43,926 bases of DNA from Candidatus Gastranaerophilales bacterium (GTDB lineage: Bacteria; Cyanobacteriota; Vampirovibrionia; Gastranaerophilales; Gastranaerophilaceae). The stretch is taken from positions 1-43,926 of the forward strand of contig CANPYW010000017.1 of assembly GCA_947588745.1 (NCBI GenBank). Direction: 5' to 3'. The notes under the pieces were generated by a model that searched no databases, had not been told where the DNA came from, and saw only the letters and a list, made by a program, of their open reading frames with translations. Made by a program: the position numbers and the translations under genes. Position 1 is the first letter of the stretch, and each line of letters starts with the position of its first letter. Positions 1-10,841 of the stretch are shown piece by piece.

Positions 1-582
1 CCTTACACTCTGATCCAAAAAACCCCAAGAGGCGGTCGTCACCATATATATTTGGATAAAGGGATAATTAAACCTATAGGAAAAATAGGAAAAGATGTCG
101 ATGTTAAATACAACGGATATATAATGTGTTATCCGTCAGATATTAATGGCAAAGCATACGAATTTATAGAAGGACTTGAGGGGAAAAATTTTTATGTAAG
201 TACCTTACCGCAAGCCTGGATTGATTACCTTAACGGAGGATCCGTAAATTTTTCAAATTTCAAAAACAAAAAGAAAAAAACAATATATAAAAATGTAGAA
301 ATAAATAAAATGTTTAACGAATGTTTGTTTTTGCAATTTTGCAAGGATAATGCCGAAATTTTGGGAGAGCCGATGTGGCATAGTATGATATCCGTTTTGG
401 CGCAAATAGAAAATTCGGATTCATTGATACATGAATTGTCAAAGCCATACCCTGCGTATCGATATGAAGAAACACAAAATAAAATTAATTATGCCAGAAA
501 ATTCGGATATGCACAAACTTGCAAGTATATATCGGCAAATTATCCTGATGTATGCCGGAATTGTAAATATATTAAAGCGTAA
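1..582 (+). CDS. Prim-Pol (bifunctional primase-polymerase) domain protein, C-terminal part, cut by left edge
   Basis: The frame is open from base 1, so the TTG at 52 is not the start; 193 codons are visible and the N-terminus lies outside the window. The first residues include TPRGGRHHIYL, followed by GKDVDVKYNGYIMCYPS. This matches the late part of the Prim-Pol fold (PF09250 family), where a GGxH motif binds the incoming nucleotide; the acidic catalytic residues would lie further upstream, off the window. The second half (about 80 residues ending in CRNCKYIKA) is not recognised; its CxxC near the end is notable. The protein probably primes or copies DNA of the integrated element. It ends 12 bases before the P-loop ATPase gene, and together they look like a primase-helicase replication pair. 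I infer the family from motif only. Confidence 0.7.
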   Translation, partial: PYTLIQKTPRGGRHHIYLDKGIIKPIGKIGKDVDVKYNGYIMCYPSDINGKAYEFIEGLEGKNFYVSTLPQAWIDYLNGGSVNFSNFKNKKKKTIYKNVEINKMFNECLFLQFCKDNAEILGEPMWHSMISVLAQIENSDSLIHELSKPYPAYRYEETQNKINYARKFGYAQTCKYISANYPDVCRNCKYIKA

Positions 583-594
583 AGGAGTAACAAA

Positions 595-2559
595 ATGACA
601 GATAACAATATTAAAGAAATATCACAACCAACAATTAATAACCCTCTCGATACAGGGAAAAAGACATTAAAAGATTTATTAGATGAAAAAAACCATGAAT
701 TATTAAAAGAACTCTCTTTTATAAATGATTGCATTTTATTCTGTAATGATAATTACTTAATCCCGCCAAAACGTAAATTTTTAATAAAATATAACGATTT
801 CATTGTTTTATTAACCGTGAATAAAAAGAAGAATAGTGTAACTGTAAAAAAGATTACCAATTTTATAATTCAATCAGTTAAAGAAATAATCTACCACACA
901 AATCCATTGTTAGGCAAGGAAGAAATAAAAAAATCTTTTCTTATCACAATTAAAAATGAGAATGGCAATGTGGATGAAATTGAACTAAAAGGCGATTCAA
1001 AATCTGATTATAATAAATTTCAATCATCTTTAAGCGAAAAAACGAACGGCAATATTTTTAGTGGCGATAAAGATATTTTTAAAGAGTTTTTCTCATTGTA
1101 TATATCTCCTGATAATGCCAATAAGGTTGGTGTATATAGTAATCCGGGAGTTTTAGACCCTAATACCTTTTTATATTCTAATGCATTGTATAAAGACGGA
1201 GAAATCTATTATGCAGATAATTCCGGATATATCAAATTAGATGAAAAACATTATATCAAACTTGATTGTGATACAAAATACTTGCCTGTTTTAGCAAAAA
1301 GTTCAAAACCAGCAAAAGAAATCGCAGGGGATTTTATTACTAATATTATAGAAAGTTTTGGAAAAAATGCCTTTATGGCTTTAATAACTATAGGACATAT
1401 GGTAATGTCCCCATTCTTTAAGCATTTTATAAAAACAGGGGTTCCTACATTAATATTATTTGGAGAATCAGGCACAGGAAAATCAACTATCATAAAGAAT
1501 GGACTTTTTATAAATTGTATGCCGAGACAAGCATTAATATCGGGAGGCTCCACAACAAAAAGCACCGAATTTTTGTCTTCAAGATATAATGCAATCATTG
1601 TTTGTATTGATGATTTAAAATCTTCTATTTTATTATCAGATAATTTCACTGAACTAATAAAAAGTATGTATAATGGCACCACCAGAACCAGAATGAAAAA
1701 CTATGGAAAAGAAGTGGAAAATATTCAAGTGAATTCTCCATTGGCATATTCAACTAATGAAAAGTTACCCCAGCTAAAAGAAGTGCATAATCGTTTAAAC
1801 ATTGTTGAAATGTTTGGTAAATCGTTTGATCCAAGTAAATTTAATTATTTTGAGACAAACGAAGATAATATAAAAGAACTCTCCTTAATACACCCTGAAA
1901 TACTTAAATTTGATATTGACTTTGTAGAGAATATATACAATGAAATAATCAAATTTATCAAAAGTAATGTAAAAGAAGATACACAAGAAAGGGTTATAAA
2001 TAATGTGGCATATGCTTGTACCGGCCTCAAGTTGTTAATGAATATTTCAGGAAAAGAAATAGATAGTCTTGAAGAACAATTAATTGAATATACACAAAAT
2101 CAAATTAAAAAATACGATGATGTTAAAAATGTTGTCGATAAAGTATTAAGTGAAATTCCGGTGCAGTATAGTTTAGGACATATACATGTAGACTTAGAAT
2201 TTAGAATAGAAAGCAGGGTATCGTGTGATAAAATTGAAAACTTTGTTTGTTTTCACAAGGGAAGCCTAATTACAAAATTAAATCAGTGTAATTCTCACGA
2301 TAAGTCAAAATATATCGATGAGGATATGTTTAATTCTTACTACAAAAATCATCCAAGATATAGTGGAACTAAAACAGTAAGGTACAAAAAGGGTATCTAT
2401 TTACCATTGGAAATTAGTCGTTATTCGGTTTGTTTTTGTGTTGATGGGCTTGATGATTATGTAATGTTATTTGAAAACAATGTCCCCGAAGCCACAAATG
2501 CCTCTGAAACCACAAATGCCCCCGATGCCACAGCTAAAAATCCTTTTTGTGCATTTTAG
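595..2559 (+). CDS. P-loop replication ATPase/helicase-like protein of integrated element
   Basis: A 654-residue protein with a Walker A motif GESGTGKST at about residues 290-298 and a hydrophobic strand ending in IDDL (D339-D340) as a probable Walker B. Downstream, the NSPLAYSTNEKLP stretch resembles the sensor strand of helicases of the DUF927 or superfamily 3 type. The N-terminal 280 residues are not recognised. The C-terminus carries a short Ala/Thr/Asn/Glu-rich tail. The start is well supported: an AAAGGAG ribosome site lies 7 bases before ATG. The gene follows the Prim-Pol gene by 12 bases, so they are probably co-transcribed and replicate or mobilise the element. It could alternatively be a DNA-packaging or partition ATPase, but the Prim-Pol partner favours replication. 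Confidence 0.65.
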   Translation: MTDNNIKEISQPTINNPLDTGKKTLKDLLDEKNHELLKELSFINDCILFCNDNYLIPPKRKFLIKYNDFIVLLTVNKKKNSVTVKKITNFIIQSVKEIIYHTNPLLGKEEIKKSFLITIKNENGNVDEIELKGDSKSDYNKFQSSLSEKTNGNIFSGDKDIFKEFFSLYISPDNANKVGVYSNPGVLDPNTFLYSNALYKDGEIYYADNSGYIKLDEKHYIKLDCDTKYLPVLAKSSKPAKEIAGDFITNIIESFGKNAFMALITIGHMVMSPFFKHFIKTGVPTLILFGESGTGKSTIIKNGLFINCMPRQALISGGSTTKSTEFLSSRYNAIIVCIDDLKSSILLSDNFTELIKSMYNGTTRTRMKNYGKEVENIQVNSPLAYSTNEKLPQLKEVHNRLNIVEMFGKSFDPSKFNYFETNEDNIKELSLIHPEILKFDIDFVENIYNEIIKFIKSNVKEDTQERVINNVAYACTGLKLLMNISGKEIDSLEEQLIEYTQNQIKKYDDVKNVVDKVLSEIPVQYSLGHIHVDLEFRIESRVSCDKIENFVCFHKGSLITKLNQCNSHDKSKYIDEDMFNSYYKNHPRYSGTKTVRYKKGIYLPLEISRYSVCFCVDGLDDYVMLFENNVPEATNASETTNAPDATAKNPFCAF

Positions 2560-2899
2560 TATGTAATTAATGTAATTTATTTTAAATTGCGTTTAAAAGC
2601 AAGATAGGATAAGGAATTCAATGACATGTAATTATGTAACTATAGATTATTAATACTCTATATAAGAATATATAAAATACTAATATAAAAAATATAAAAT
2701 AAAAATCTGGTTATATAAATAATTAATTACATTATTACATAATAAATATAAATAGCTAAATCAAACAGTATATCTTTATTTTAGACAGTAATAAAGATGC
2801 AATTAAATGTAATAGAATAATTACAAAAGAATTAAATATTAACAATATAATTCAGTAAAAACACAATAGGATAATCTATATCTGCCAAAAAATTAACTA
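2560..2899. repeat. AT-rich intergenic stretch with paired TGTAAT repeats (iteron-like)
   Basis: This 340-base stretch has no credible gene. It holds eight copies of TGTAAT, ATTACA or a one-base variant, arranged in four pairs: direct pairs at 2562/2571, 2627/2635 (the second is TGTAAC) and, inverted in orientation, 2726/2734; and an inverted pair at 2809/2820. Copies within the direct pairs are 8-9 bases apart. Chance would give about one copy in such AT-rich DNA by my rough estimate. The position directly after the replication ATPase suggests binding sites for a replication initiator, or operators for the downstream genes. Function is inferred. Confidence 0.45.
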
Positions 2900-3145
2900 T
2901 TGAAAAAAGACGAAAGTAAGACCCCCAAAGTATCCGTTATTGAAATTTCAAGCCCAAATCGAAAAAAACAAAAGCAAAACATAGATACCAAGCAAAATGA
3001 AAGTATAAAAATGATAAGTTTTAAAGTAAATAATCTTACCGTAAATATAATATTAAATAATCAACTTATAAATATCAGTGAAAGAAGTCTTGAACAAATT
3101 GTTGAATACGTAGATGCAATTGATGATATATATAGGAATAGATAA
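2900..3145 (+). CDS. small protein of unknown function next to recombinase
   Basis: An 81-residue reading frame from TTG at 2900, or 44 residues if the ATG at 3011 is used; neither has a clear ribosome site, so the start is uncertain. The first 35 residues are lysine, serine and asparagine rich and probably disordered. The second half alternates hydrophobic residues (ISFKVNNLTVNIIL) and ends in a likely helix (ERSLEQIVEYVDAIDDIY). I do not recognise a family. It lies 61 bases before the serine recombinase gene in the same direction. A small accessory role in recombination, such as a directionality factor, is possible from position only. Confidence 0.45.
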   Translation: MKKDESKTPKVSVIEISSPNRKKQKQNIDTKQNESIKMISFKVNNLTVNIILNNQLINISERSLEQIVEYVDAIDDIYRNR

Positions 3146-3206
3146 AATTTTTTAAAATATGCCGACAATTAGATCTGTTCAAGCTATAATAATAAAAAAA
3201 TAAATT

Positions 3207-4828
<1,622 letters not shown>

Positions 4829-4842
4829 ATATCCACTTCTTA

Positions 4843-4871
4843 ATAATATCAAGAAAAAAAATTATTGTAAA
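4843..4871 (-). promoter_or_regulatory. sigma-70 type promoter for tRNA-Asn
   Basis: On the minus strand TTTACA (4871-4866) and TATTAT (4848-4843) are separated by 17 bases. Transcription would start near 4836, about 8 bases before the tRNA 5' end, which suits a tRNA gene. It also lies just past the end of the SucD-radical SAM gene. Confidence 0.55.
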
Positions 4872-4879
4872 GTCTTTTT

Positions 4880-6703
4880 TTAATTTTTTTCTAACATTTT
4901 TTCCACAACAGACATTCTCTCAAATGATGATACATTTATACCTTTTTGATTACCAATGTCTTTTGCATAGTAATAAAGATTTAATACTTCTTCTAACTTT
5001 CCCTTGTCTTTATTATTAAAACAGAACCAATTCAACTCTATATCTATATTTACAAACTTTACTCCGGCTTCCTGATTTTTTTCCATAAATTCTGCGATTT
5101 CTTCTTTTGAATCATTTATTTGCGGCAATATTATATATTTTGTTTTTACAAGTGAATTAATCGCCTGAACGGATGCATATTTTTTTATATTTTTCCACAT
5201 AACATCAAATTTATCCACTAACTTTATTCGCAAATAAGCTTCTCTTGTTCCGGAATCGGGTGAAATTAAAATATTAACAAGATTTTTTTTCAAACCCTTT
5301 TCTATATTTTTATTATATTTTACTCCGTTCGTAAGTATTCGAACCGGCGAAATATTATTTTTTATAAATAAATCCATTACTTTATCAAAATCTCTTGATA
5401 TAGTAGGCTCACCACCTGCAATTGTTATATCATACCGAGGTCGTAATTGATTATTTTTAATTAAATCACGTATTAACGGATAAATATTATACTCTTTTTT
5501 ACCGGAAGCATATACCTTATCACAATATATACAATGTAAATTACATTTTACATAATTATTTATGTTTATAGTAGTTATATAATCTTCACTATCCCAATTT
5601 TTTCTTTTAAGATATAAACATCCTTCGCATTGTTCAATTGTTTTACCGGATTTTTGCTGATTTCTTAATTCATTTTTTATTTTAAATAAATTTTCTACAT
5701 TAAAATTCTTTCCATTAAAATCATTTATTAAAACAAGCTTCTCTGTCGCATTTTCTTTACAAACTCTGCAACACAAATTAATTGAATCAATATTTGCATC
5801 AAAGCCGTGTTCAATAATTTCACAACTTTTATAAGATTTTAATATGAACTCCACTTTGGATCCTATAGCGGCTGGATTATCACATACTTCTACGCCGGCA
5901 GACCTTAATGCCATTATTTTGCTTTTTGCAGTACCTTTTCCGTCTGAAATAATAGCCCCTGCGTGTCCCATTCTTTTACCTTCCGGAGCACTTAATCCTG
6001 CTATAAAACTTACAACCGGTTTTGTTATATTGCTTTTTATATAATCAGCGGCTGCTTCTTCTGCACCTCCACCTATTTCACCTATCAAACATATTACATC
6101 TGTTTGTTCATCTTCCTGAAATGCTTTTAGTACATCTATAAAATTTGTACCGACTAAAGGATCACCACCTATACCAACACAAGTAGATTGACCTATTCCC
6201 AATTTTGTTAGCTGATATACTGCTTCATAGGTCAAAGTTCCGCTTCTGGAGATTATTCCCACATTACCTTGTTTATGTATATCTGACGGCATAATACCAA
6301 CTTTTGCTTTACCGGGAGATATAATTCCTGGACAATTTGGGCCTATTAATCGCACTCCATTCTGTTTAACAGCTTCCTTTGCATTATACATTTCATAAAC
6401 AGGAATACCTTCTGTTATACATACTATTAGTTCTATTCCTGCTTCTGCCGCCTCTATAATTGCACCAGCAGCATTTTTTGCGGGTACAAATATTAAGCTG
6501 GTATTCGGTTTTAGCTCATTTACCGCTTCTTTTACGGTATCAAATACAGGCACACCCAATATTTGAGTTCCACCCTTATTAGGAGTAACTCCTCCCAATA
6601 AATTTGTACCATATTTTTGACAACTTTCTGCGTGAAAAGACCCTTCTTTACCAGTTATTCCTTGAACTATTAATCTTGTATTTTCATCTATAAAAATTGA
6701 CAT
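4880..6703 (-). CDS. sucD: succinyl-CoA ligase alpha subunit fused to a radical SAM domain
   Basis: A 607-residue protein made of two parts in one uninterrupted frame. Residues 1-292 match SucD at its usual full length: CoA-binding Rossmann start, [10 protein letters not shown] at 121-130, and [14 protein letters not shown] with the phospho-accepting H247. Residues 293-607 form a radical SAM module: cysteines CCRVC (311-315) and CEGC (359-362), then the cluster motif CNLHCIYC (C387, C391, C394) and GGEP (430-433). SucD with SucC makes succinyl-CoA and ATP interconvertible; the radical SAM half should bind a 4Fe-4S cluster, but its substrate is unknown. The gene starts with a TAATG overlap on the sucC stop, so the two are translationally coupled. 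I do not know this fusion as an established architecture. Confidence 0.85.
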   Translation of the reverse strand: MSIFIDENTRLIVQGITGKEGSFHAESCQKYGTNLLGGVTPNKGGTQILGVPVFDTVKEAVNELKPNTSLIFVPAKNAAGAIIEAAEAGIELIVCITEGIPVYEMYNAKEAVKQNGVRLIGPNCPGIISPGKAKVGIMPSDIHKQGNVGIISRSGTLTYEAVYQLTKLGIGQSTCVGIGGDPLVGTNFIDVLKAFQEDEQTDVICLIGEIGGGAEEAAADYIKSNITKPVVSFIAGLSAPEGKRMGHAGAIISDGKGTAKSKIMALRSAGVEVCDNPAAIGSKVEFILKSYKSCEIIEHGFDANIDSINLCCRVCKENATEKLVLINDFNGKNFNVENLFKIKNELRNQQKSGKTIEQCEGCLYLKRKNWDSEDYITTININNYVKCNLHCIYCDKVYASGKKEYNIYPLIRDLIKNNQLRPRYDITIAGGEPTISRDFDKVMDLFIKNNISPVRILTNGVKYNKNIEKGLKKNLVNILISPDSGTREAYLRIKLVDKFDVMWKNIKKYASVQAINSLVKTKYIILPQINDSKEEIAEFMEKNQEAGVKFVNIDIELNWFCFNNKDKGKLEEVLNLYYYAKDIGNQKGINVSSFERMSVVEKMLEKN

Positions 6704-7833
6704 TATATTTTCCTAATTACCTCTATTGCTTCGTTTAAATCTTGAACTATCTTAAATTTCAATCCAGAATTATTCAAAATACTTATGCCTTGTTCCTTAT
6801 TTGTACCTTCCATTCTGATTATTATCGGCAATTCAATGTTCAATGTTCGAGCCGCATTATTTATACCTTCGGCTAAATAATCACATCTTAAAATTCCGCC
6901 AAATATATTTATGAATATTGCTGATACATCCTTATCGGAAACTAATAATTTGAATGCTTGTTCTATTTTTTCACTGGAAGCTCCACCGCCTACATCAAGA
7001 AAATTCGCCGCTTTTTTACCTGCATACTTAATTATATCCATTGTTGTCATTGCAAGTCCTGCACCATTTACCATACAGCCAATTCTGCCTTTTAGTTTTA
7101 CATAATTTAACCCCAGCTTTTGAGCTTTCAATTCATAAGGATTTTCTTCTGCTTCATCTTTTAATAGCATAATATCATTATGTTTATACAATGCATTATC
7201 ATCAAATACTATCTTTGCATCAAGTGCAACGAGATTATCATCAACTGTTATTGCTAACGGATTAATTTCTACCTGCAATGCATCTTTTTCAATTACAAGT
7301 TTATATAACAATATAATTATTTCAGAGAGCTTTTCCGTTATTTCTTCGCCAAGTTCTAAAGAATTTAACACAGCATTCGAATTAAAAAAGTCCTTTATCG
7401 GCACTCTAAAAATTTTTTCAGGATATAATTGACTTACTTCCTCTATATCCATCCCGCCTTCTTTTGATATTATCAGAACAATTTCTTCACAATTTCTATC
7501 AAAAGTTACACACAGATAAATTTCTTTTTTGATATTTACTTCTTCTTCAATTAATATTTTATTTACAAATTTTATGCCGGCTTGTTTAAATATTAATTCC
7601 ATTCCTAATATTTTATGTGCGGCCTCTATCGCACTATCATAGTTATCTGCTATTTTTACACCGCCGGATTTACCTCTTGCACCGGAATGAACCTGTGCTT
7701 TTATTACACAAGGTGTTCCAATTTGCTCAATGCAAGCATCTATATCTTCCTTTTTTTCACATAAAACCGAATTCGGTACATTTATCCCATAATCTTTAAA
7801 TAACTGTTTAGCTTGATACTCATGTATTTTCAT
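6703..7833 (-). CDS. sucC: succinyl-CoA ligase beta subunit
   Basis: A 376-residue SucC of normal length. The ATP-grasp half begins [17 protein letters not shown], has [16 protein letters not shown] for nucleotide binding, and EINPLAI for metal binding. The C-terminal ligase half holds [19 protein letters not shown] and the INIFGGI(L)RCD motif. With SucD it forms the alpha-beta ligase that links succinyl-CoA cleavage to ATP or GTP formation in the cytoplasm. Its start overlaps the end of the O-antigen ligase-like gene by 14 bases, and its stop shares a base with the sucD start. The place within an envelope-gene operon is unusual. Confidence 0.93.
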   Translation of the reverse strand: MKIHEYQAKQLFKDYGINVPNSVLCEKKEDIDACIEQIGTPCVIKAQVHSGARGKSGGVKIADNYDSAIEAAHKILGMELIFKQAGIKFVNKILIEEEVNIKKEIYLCVTFDRNCEEIVLIISKEGGMDIEEVSQLYPEKIFRVPIKDFFNSNAVLNSLELGEEITEKLSEIIILLYKLVIEKDALQVEINPLAITVDDNLVALDAKIVFDDNALYKHNDIMLLKDEAEENPYELKAQKLGLNYVKLKGRIGCMVNGAGLAMTTMDIIKYAGKKAANFLDVGGGASSEKIEQAFKLLVSDKDVSAIFINIFGGILRCDYLAEGINNAARTLNIELPIIIRMEGTNKEQGISILNNSGLKFKIVQDLNEAIEVIRKI

Positions 7834-9199
7834 CTTCTGTCACTTTTTCTTCTTTTACAATTACCATTAAAATTGCTGCCATTGTCCAATATAGATATTG
7901 AATCTGCGGTCTAAAATATATTGTATCAACTATACCATGAATTAGCAATGATACCATTGAAATAAAAGACACAAACATTACAATTTTTGTAACATATTCG
8001 TTGCTCTTAAAAAACTTACTTATCGCTGATTTAAATAAGGAAAATACAAAAAGAATATATGCTAATAATGAGAAAATACCGCTTTCAACTGCCATTTCAA
8101 GATATATACAATAGCTGCTTAAAGCATCAAAACCAGATAACATATATAAACCGTATATTTCTCTGAAAACTTTATTACCGACCCCTATTCCGAACAGCCA
8201 ATTATCTTTAAACATTTCTAAAGATGAATTATATACATTCATTCTAAATGATGTGGAAGAATCTCCTCGCATTATAAATATTGACAGAATTCTTTGTAAT
8301 ATACCATGATTAAATGCTAAAAATAATATACCGCCTATGAAAAACAGAATAAACAAAGCCAGCCATATTTTTTTCATTTTATCAGTTTTTATATCTGAAA
8401 ATATTATGTTATAAGATGCAATAATTACACCTATAATTATTGATAATAAAGCGACATAAGCACCTCTGCATCCTGTTAGGAATATTGTTAACATTCCTAT
8501 TAAAATAAATGCAAATGATATTATTGATTTAATATGTTTTTTATTTTTCAAATTTAATGCCAAAATAGCTAAAAGTGAAGGAAATCCGCCAATTAAAAAC
8601 CCGGCGAACAAGTTTGGATTATATGGTTTTAATGTTCCGTATACTCTTGTTAAAATATCTTCCTGATTTACATAACTCGTATCTTGCCAGGTGGAAATAT
8701 TTTCCAACCCTATAGCGTTTTGAAATATGCCGAGTAAACTTTCAATGCAAATCAATGCAGATATTACAACCAATATAATATTAAAATATTTTTTATTGGT
8801 TTTAAAAAATTGACACAAAGCGAAATAAAACATTATATACACAAATGTTTTAGAAAAACCGTAAAAGCTTTTAAAAATTAATGTAGAAGTAATATTTGAT
8901 ATAAAACATATAAAAAGATAGAGTAATAAATAGAAATTACAATATTCAAGCTCTATTTTTTCGTCCTTTGTAATTAAAACCTTTAATACAACAAGTATCG
9001 GAACAAAAATCGATACTGCACCAATCATATTTGTTGAACCGAATGTTGATACAACAAATGTTAAAAGCAGAAAAAATAATATAAATTTATCAATATTTTC
9101 AAGTAAGAAGCTTTTTTGATATAATATGCTTAATTTACCCTGCATAATTGACAAGATGAAATTCAAGCCATCAAAAATTTTAGATTCTAAATTTTTCAT
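7820..9199 (-). CDS. O-antigen ligase / polymerase-like membrane protein
   Basis: A 459-residue polytopic protein with about 11-12 hydrophobic segments. The large loop in the second half carries SSLEMFKDNWLFGIGVGN, which fits the conserved loop of the Wzy_C/O-antigen ligase family (PF04932), and an Arg-rich TGCRGAYVALLSII segment in the middle also fits. Members join or polymerise polysaccharide on undecaprenyl or lipid A carriers at the periplasmic face. The start overlaps the stop of the DUF4330-like gene (TAATG). Ligase versus polymerase cannot be decided from sequence alone. Confidence 0.8.
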   Translation of the reverse strand: MKNLESKIFDGLNFILSIMQGKLSILYQKSFLLENIDKFILFFLLLTFVVSTFGSTNMIGAVSIFVPILVVLKVLITKDEKIELEYCNFYLLLYLFICFISNITSTLIFKSFYGFSKTFVYIMFYFALCQFFKTNKKYFNIILVVISALICIESLLGIFQNAIGLENISTWQDTSYVNQEDILTRVYGTLKPYNPNLFAGFLIGGFPSLLAILALNLKNKKHIKSIISFAFILIGMLTIFLTGCRGAYVALLSIIIGVIIASYNIIFSDIKTDKMKKIWLALFILFFIGGILFLAFNHGILQRILSIFIMRGDSSTSFRMNVYNSSLEMFKDNWLFGIGVGNKVFREIYGLYMLSGFDALSSYCIYLEMAVESGIFSLLAYILFVFSLFKSAISKFFKSNEYVTKIVMFVSFISMVSLLIHGIVDTIYFRPQIQYLYWTMAAILMVIVKEEKVTEDENT

Positions 9200-9708
9200 T
9201 ATAAATTTTGTTCTTCTTCAACTTCGACTATATTGGATATTGTTCCTGAATACTTGTATTTTTCGCCTTCTATCACAACAGGTATACCCATTTTTATTTT
9301 ATTACCGCCTGCTACATAACCATCAGGTGTCTTTTTTGCGGTATCTTCAAGCAGAACAACTAAATCATACAAGTTAGGTGTAGATACATCTTCTGCTACA
9401 TCGTACCCACTACCACCTTTCGCCGGCACATAAGTTAAACGGGGACGTCCGTCAAAATTTATAATTTTTAACCTGGTATAAGGAACATTTCTTATAGTAA
9501 TAAAAGCGTCCTCACCTACTTTAAATGGCATTTCGTTTGCCGTAATCGTAACGCCTCTGAAAAATACTTCGAATTGAATTTTTGATTCTTTTTCAATGGG
9601 AAGATTGGAAAAATTTTTCTTTTTGAACACAACAAATCCGCTTATTATGCAGAATATTATAGCCATTAAAATTATTATGTAATCCGTTATTTTCAGTTTT
9701 TTTAGCAT
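9199..9708 (-). CDS. DUF4330-like membrane-anchored protein
   Basis: 169 residues with one N-terminal membrane segment (about 10-28, TDYIIILMAIIFCIISGFVV) and an outer domain of beta type, including FFRGVTITANEMPFKVGED and KIKMGIPVVIEGEKYKYSGTISNI. The layout (short tail, IID segment, then a domain on permitted ligand-like values and G-x-K-Y-x-Y-S-G-x-I) resembles DUF4330 proteins, known to me mainly from Cyanobacteria and some Firmicutes; function unknown. Start supported by AGGAG, 5 bases before ATG. It lies 8 bases after the HldA-like kinase gene and overlaps the ligase-like gene by one base. Confidence 0.6.
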   Translation of the reverse strand: MLKKLKITDYIIILMAIIFCIISGFVVFKKKNFSNLPIEKESKIQFEVFFRGVTITANEMPFKVGEDAFITIRNVPYTRLKIINFDGRPRLTYVPAKGGSGYDVAEDVSTPNLYDLVVLLEDTAKKTPDGYVAGGNKIKMGIPVVIEGEKYKYSGTISNIVEVEEEQNL

Positions 9709-9716
9709 AATTTCTC

Positions 9717-10751
9717 CTAGGCTTTAATCGTATTAGTATTTACATCCATTTTTTGTATTGCTTCTTTTAAAACATCTACAGTGGTTGTGGCACATCCAAA
9801 ATATCTTATAACAATACTTGCCGCTATATTACCCAATATTGCCGCATTTTTTTTGCTCATACCACTTGCAATTGCAAGTGTATAAGTAGCGACAACAGTA
9901 TCTCCCGCACCCGTTACATCAAATACATCCGTTTTATTAAATACGGGAATTTTTTCAAAGAAACCGCTCTTTTCAAATAAAGCCATACCCTCACCGCCTA
10001 AAGTAATTAAAACAGACTCTGCATTTGTCTTTTTTAACATTTCTTCTCCGGCTTTTTTCAATGTTTCCTTGTCTTTAATAAAAAATCCGACAAATTTCTC
10101 ACTATCCGGCTGGTTTGGAGTCATCGATGTAACGCCTTGATATCTTTCCAAATTTTTTTGAGCATCAACGACTATTACTTTATTATATTTTTTACAAACA
10201 TCTATTGCTTTTTCAATAACACGATTTGACAATAATCCGACATTGTAATCCGATAATATTACCGCATCGTGTAAAGGAACGGCTTTTTCAATATTATCAA
10301 TTATTTTATCTTCTATTGTTTTTGAAAGCGGAGTTAATGTTTCTCTATCTATTCTTACAATCTGCTGCGTTATGGATTGAGAGCAAGAACCTGATATTCT
10401 CGTTTTTACAGTTGTGGCTCTTGACCCGTCTTCCACCATATATTCCGTATTAATTCCCGATTTCTTGAATGTACTCAGAAGAATAGGTGCATAATAATCA
10501 TTCCCGTATGTACCTATAACACTAACATTCCCACCGTTTAACGATGCAATATTGTTTGCCGCATTAGAAGCAGCACCCAAAATAATTTTTGTATTGTAAT
10601 GCCTTAATATTAATACGGGAGCTTCTCTGCTCATTCTGTCAGTAGTTCCGTAGACCATTTCATCTATAGCCATATCACCTATAACCAGCACAGATGGTGT
10701 TCTAAGGTTTTCAACTTCTTTTAACAGTATTTCTTTATCTACAGTAAACAT
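9717..10751 (-). CDS. hldA: PfkB/RfaE1-type sugar kinase, likely heptose-7-phosphate kinase
   Basis: A 344-residue ribokinase-fold enzyme. It opens with VLVIGDMAIDEMVYGTTDRMSREAPV, typical of the RfaE domain I of HldE, has GAASNAANNIASLNG for sugar binding and the DVTGAGDTVVA motif with the catalytic Asp near the C-terminus. The reaction would be phosphorylation of D-glycero-D-manno-heptose 7-phosphate at C1, in ADP-heptose synthesis for lipopolysaccharide or other glycans. It lacks the nucleotidyltransferase domain of bifunctional HldE, which should be encoded elsewhere. GGAG 6 bases before ATG supports the start. Another sugar phosphate substrate is possible. Confidence 0.75.
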   Translation of the reverse strand: MFTVDKEILLKEVENLRTPSVLVIGDMAIDEMVYGTTDRMSREAPVLILRHYNTKIILGAASNAANNIASLNGGNVSVIGTYGNDYYAPILLSTFKKSGINTEYMVEDGSRATTVKTRISGSCSQSITQQIVRIDRETLTPLSKTIEDKIIDNIEKAVPLHDAVILSDYNVGLLSNRVIEKAIDVCKKYNKVIVVDAQKNLERYQGVTSMTPNQPDSEKFVGFFIKDKETLKKAGEEMLKKTNAESVLITLGGEGMALFEKSGFFEKIPVFNKTDVFDVTGAGDTVVATYTLAIASGMSKKNAAILGNIAASIVIRYFGCATTTVDVLKEAIQKMDVNTNTIKA

Positions 10752-10841
10752 TATTTCTCCAATATTAAAAGACTACCTTTTTACAGTAACATAAAAGCTT
10801 TTTTTAAACTATATATTTAACATTTTATAAATATTGTTTTG

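Noticed and set aside
52-54. TTG as the start of the Prim-Pol gene
   Set aside because: The frame continues to base 1 and the conserved GGRHH motif lies before the TTG.
1251-1682. Minus-strand frame of 143 codons
   Set aside because: It lies fully inside the well-supported ATPase gene on the other strand and has no recognisable motif.
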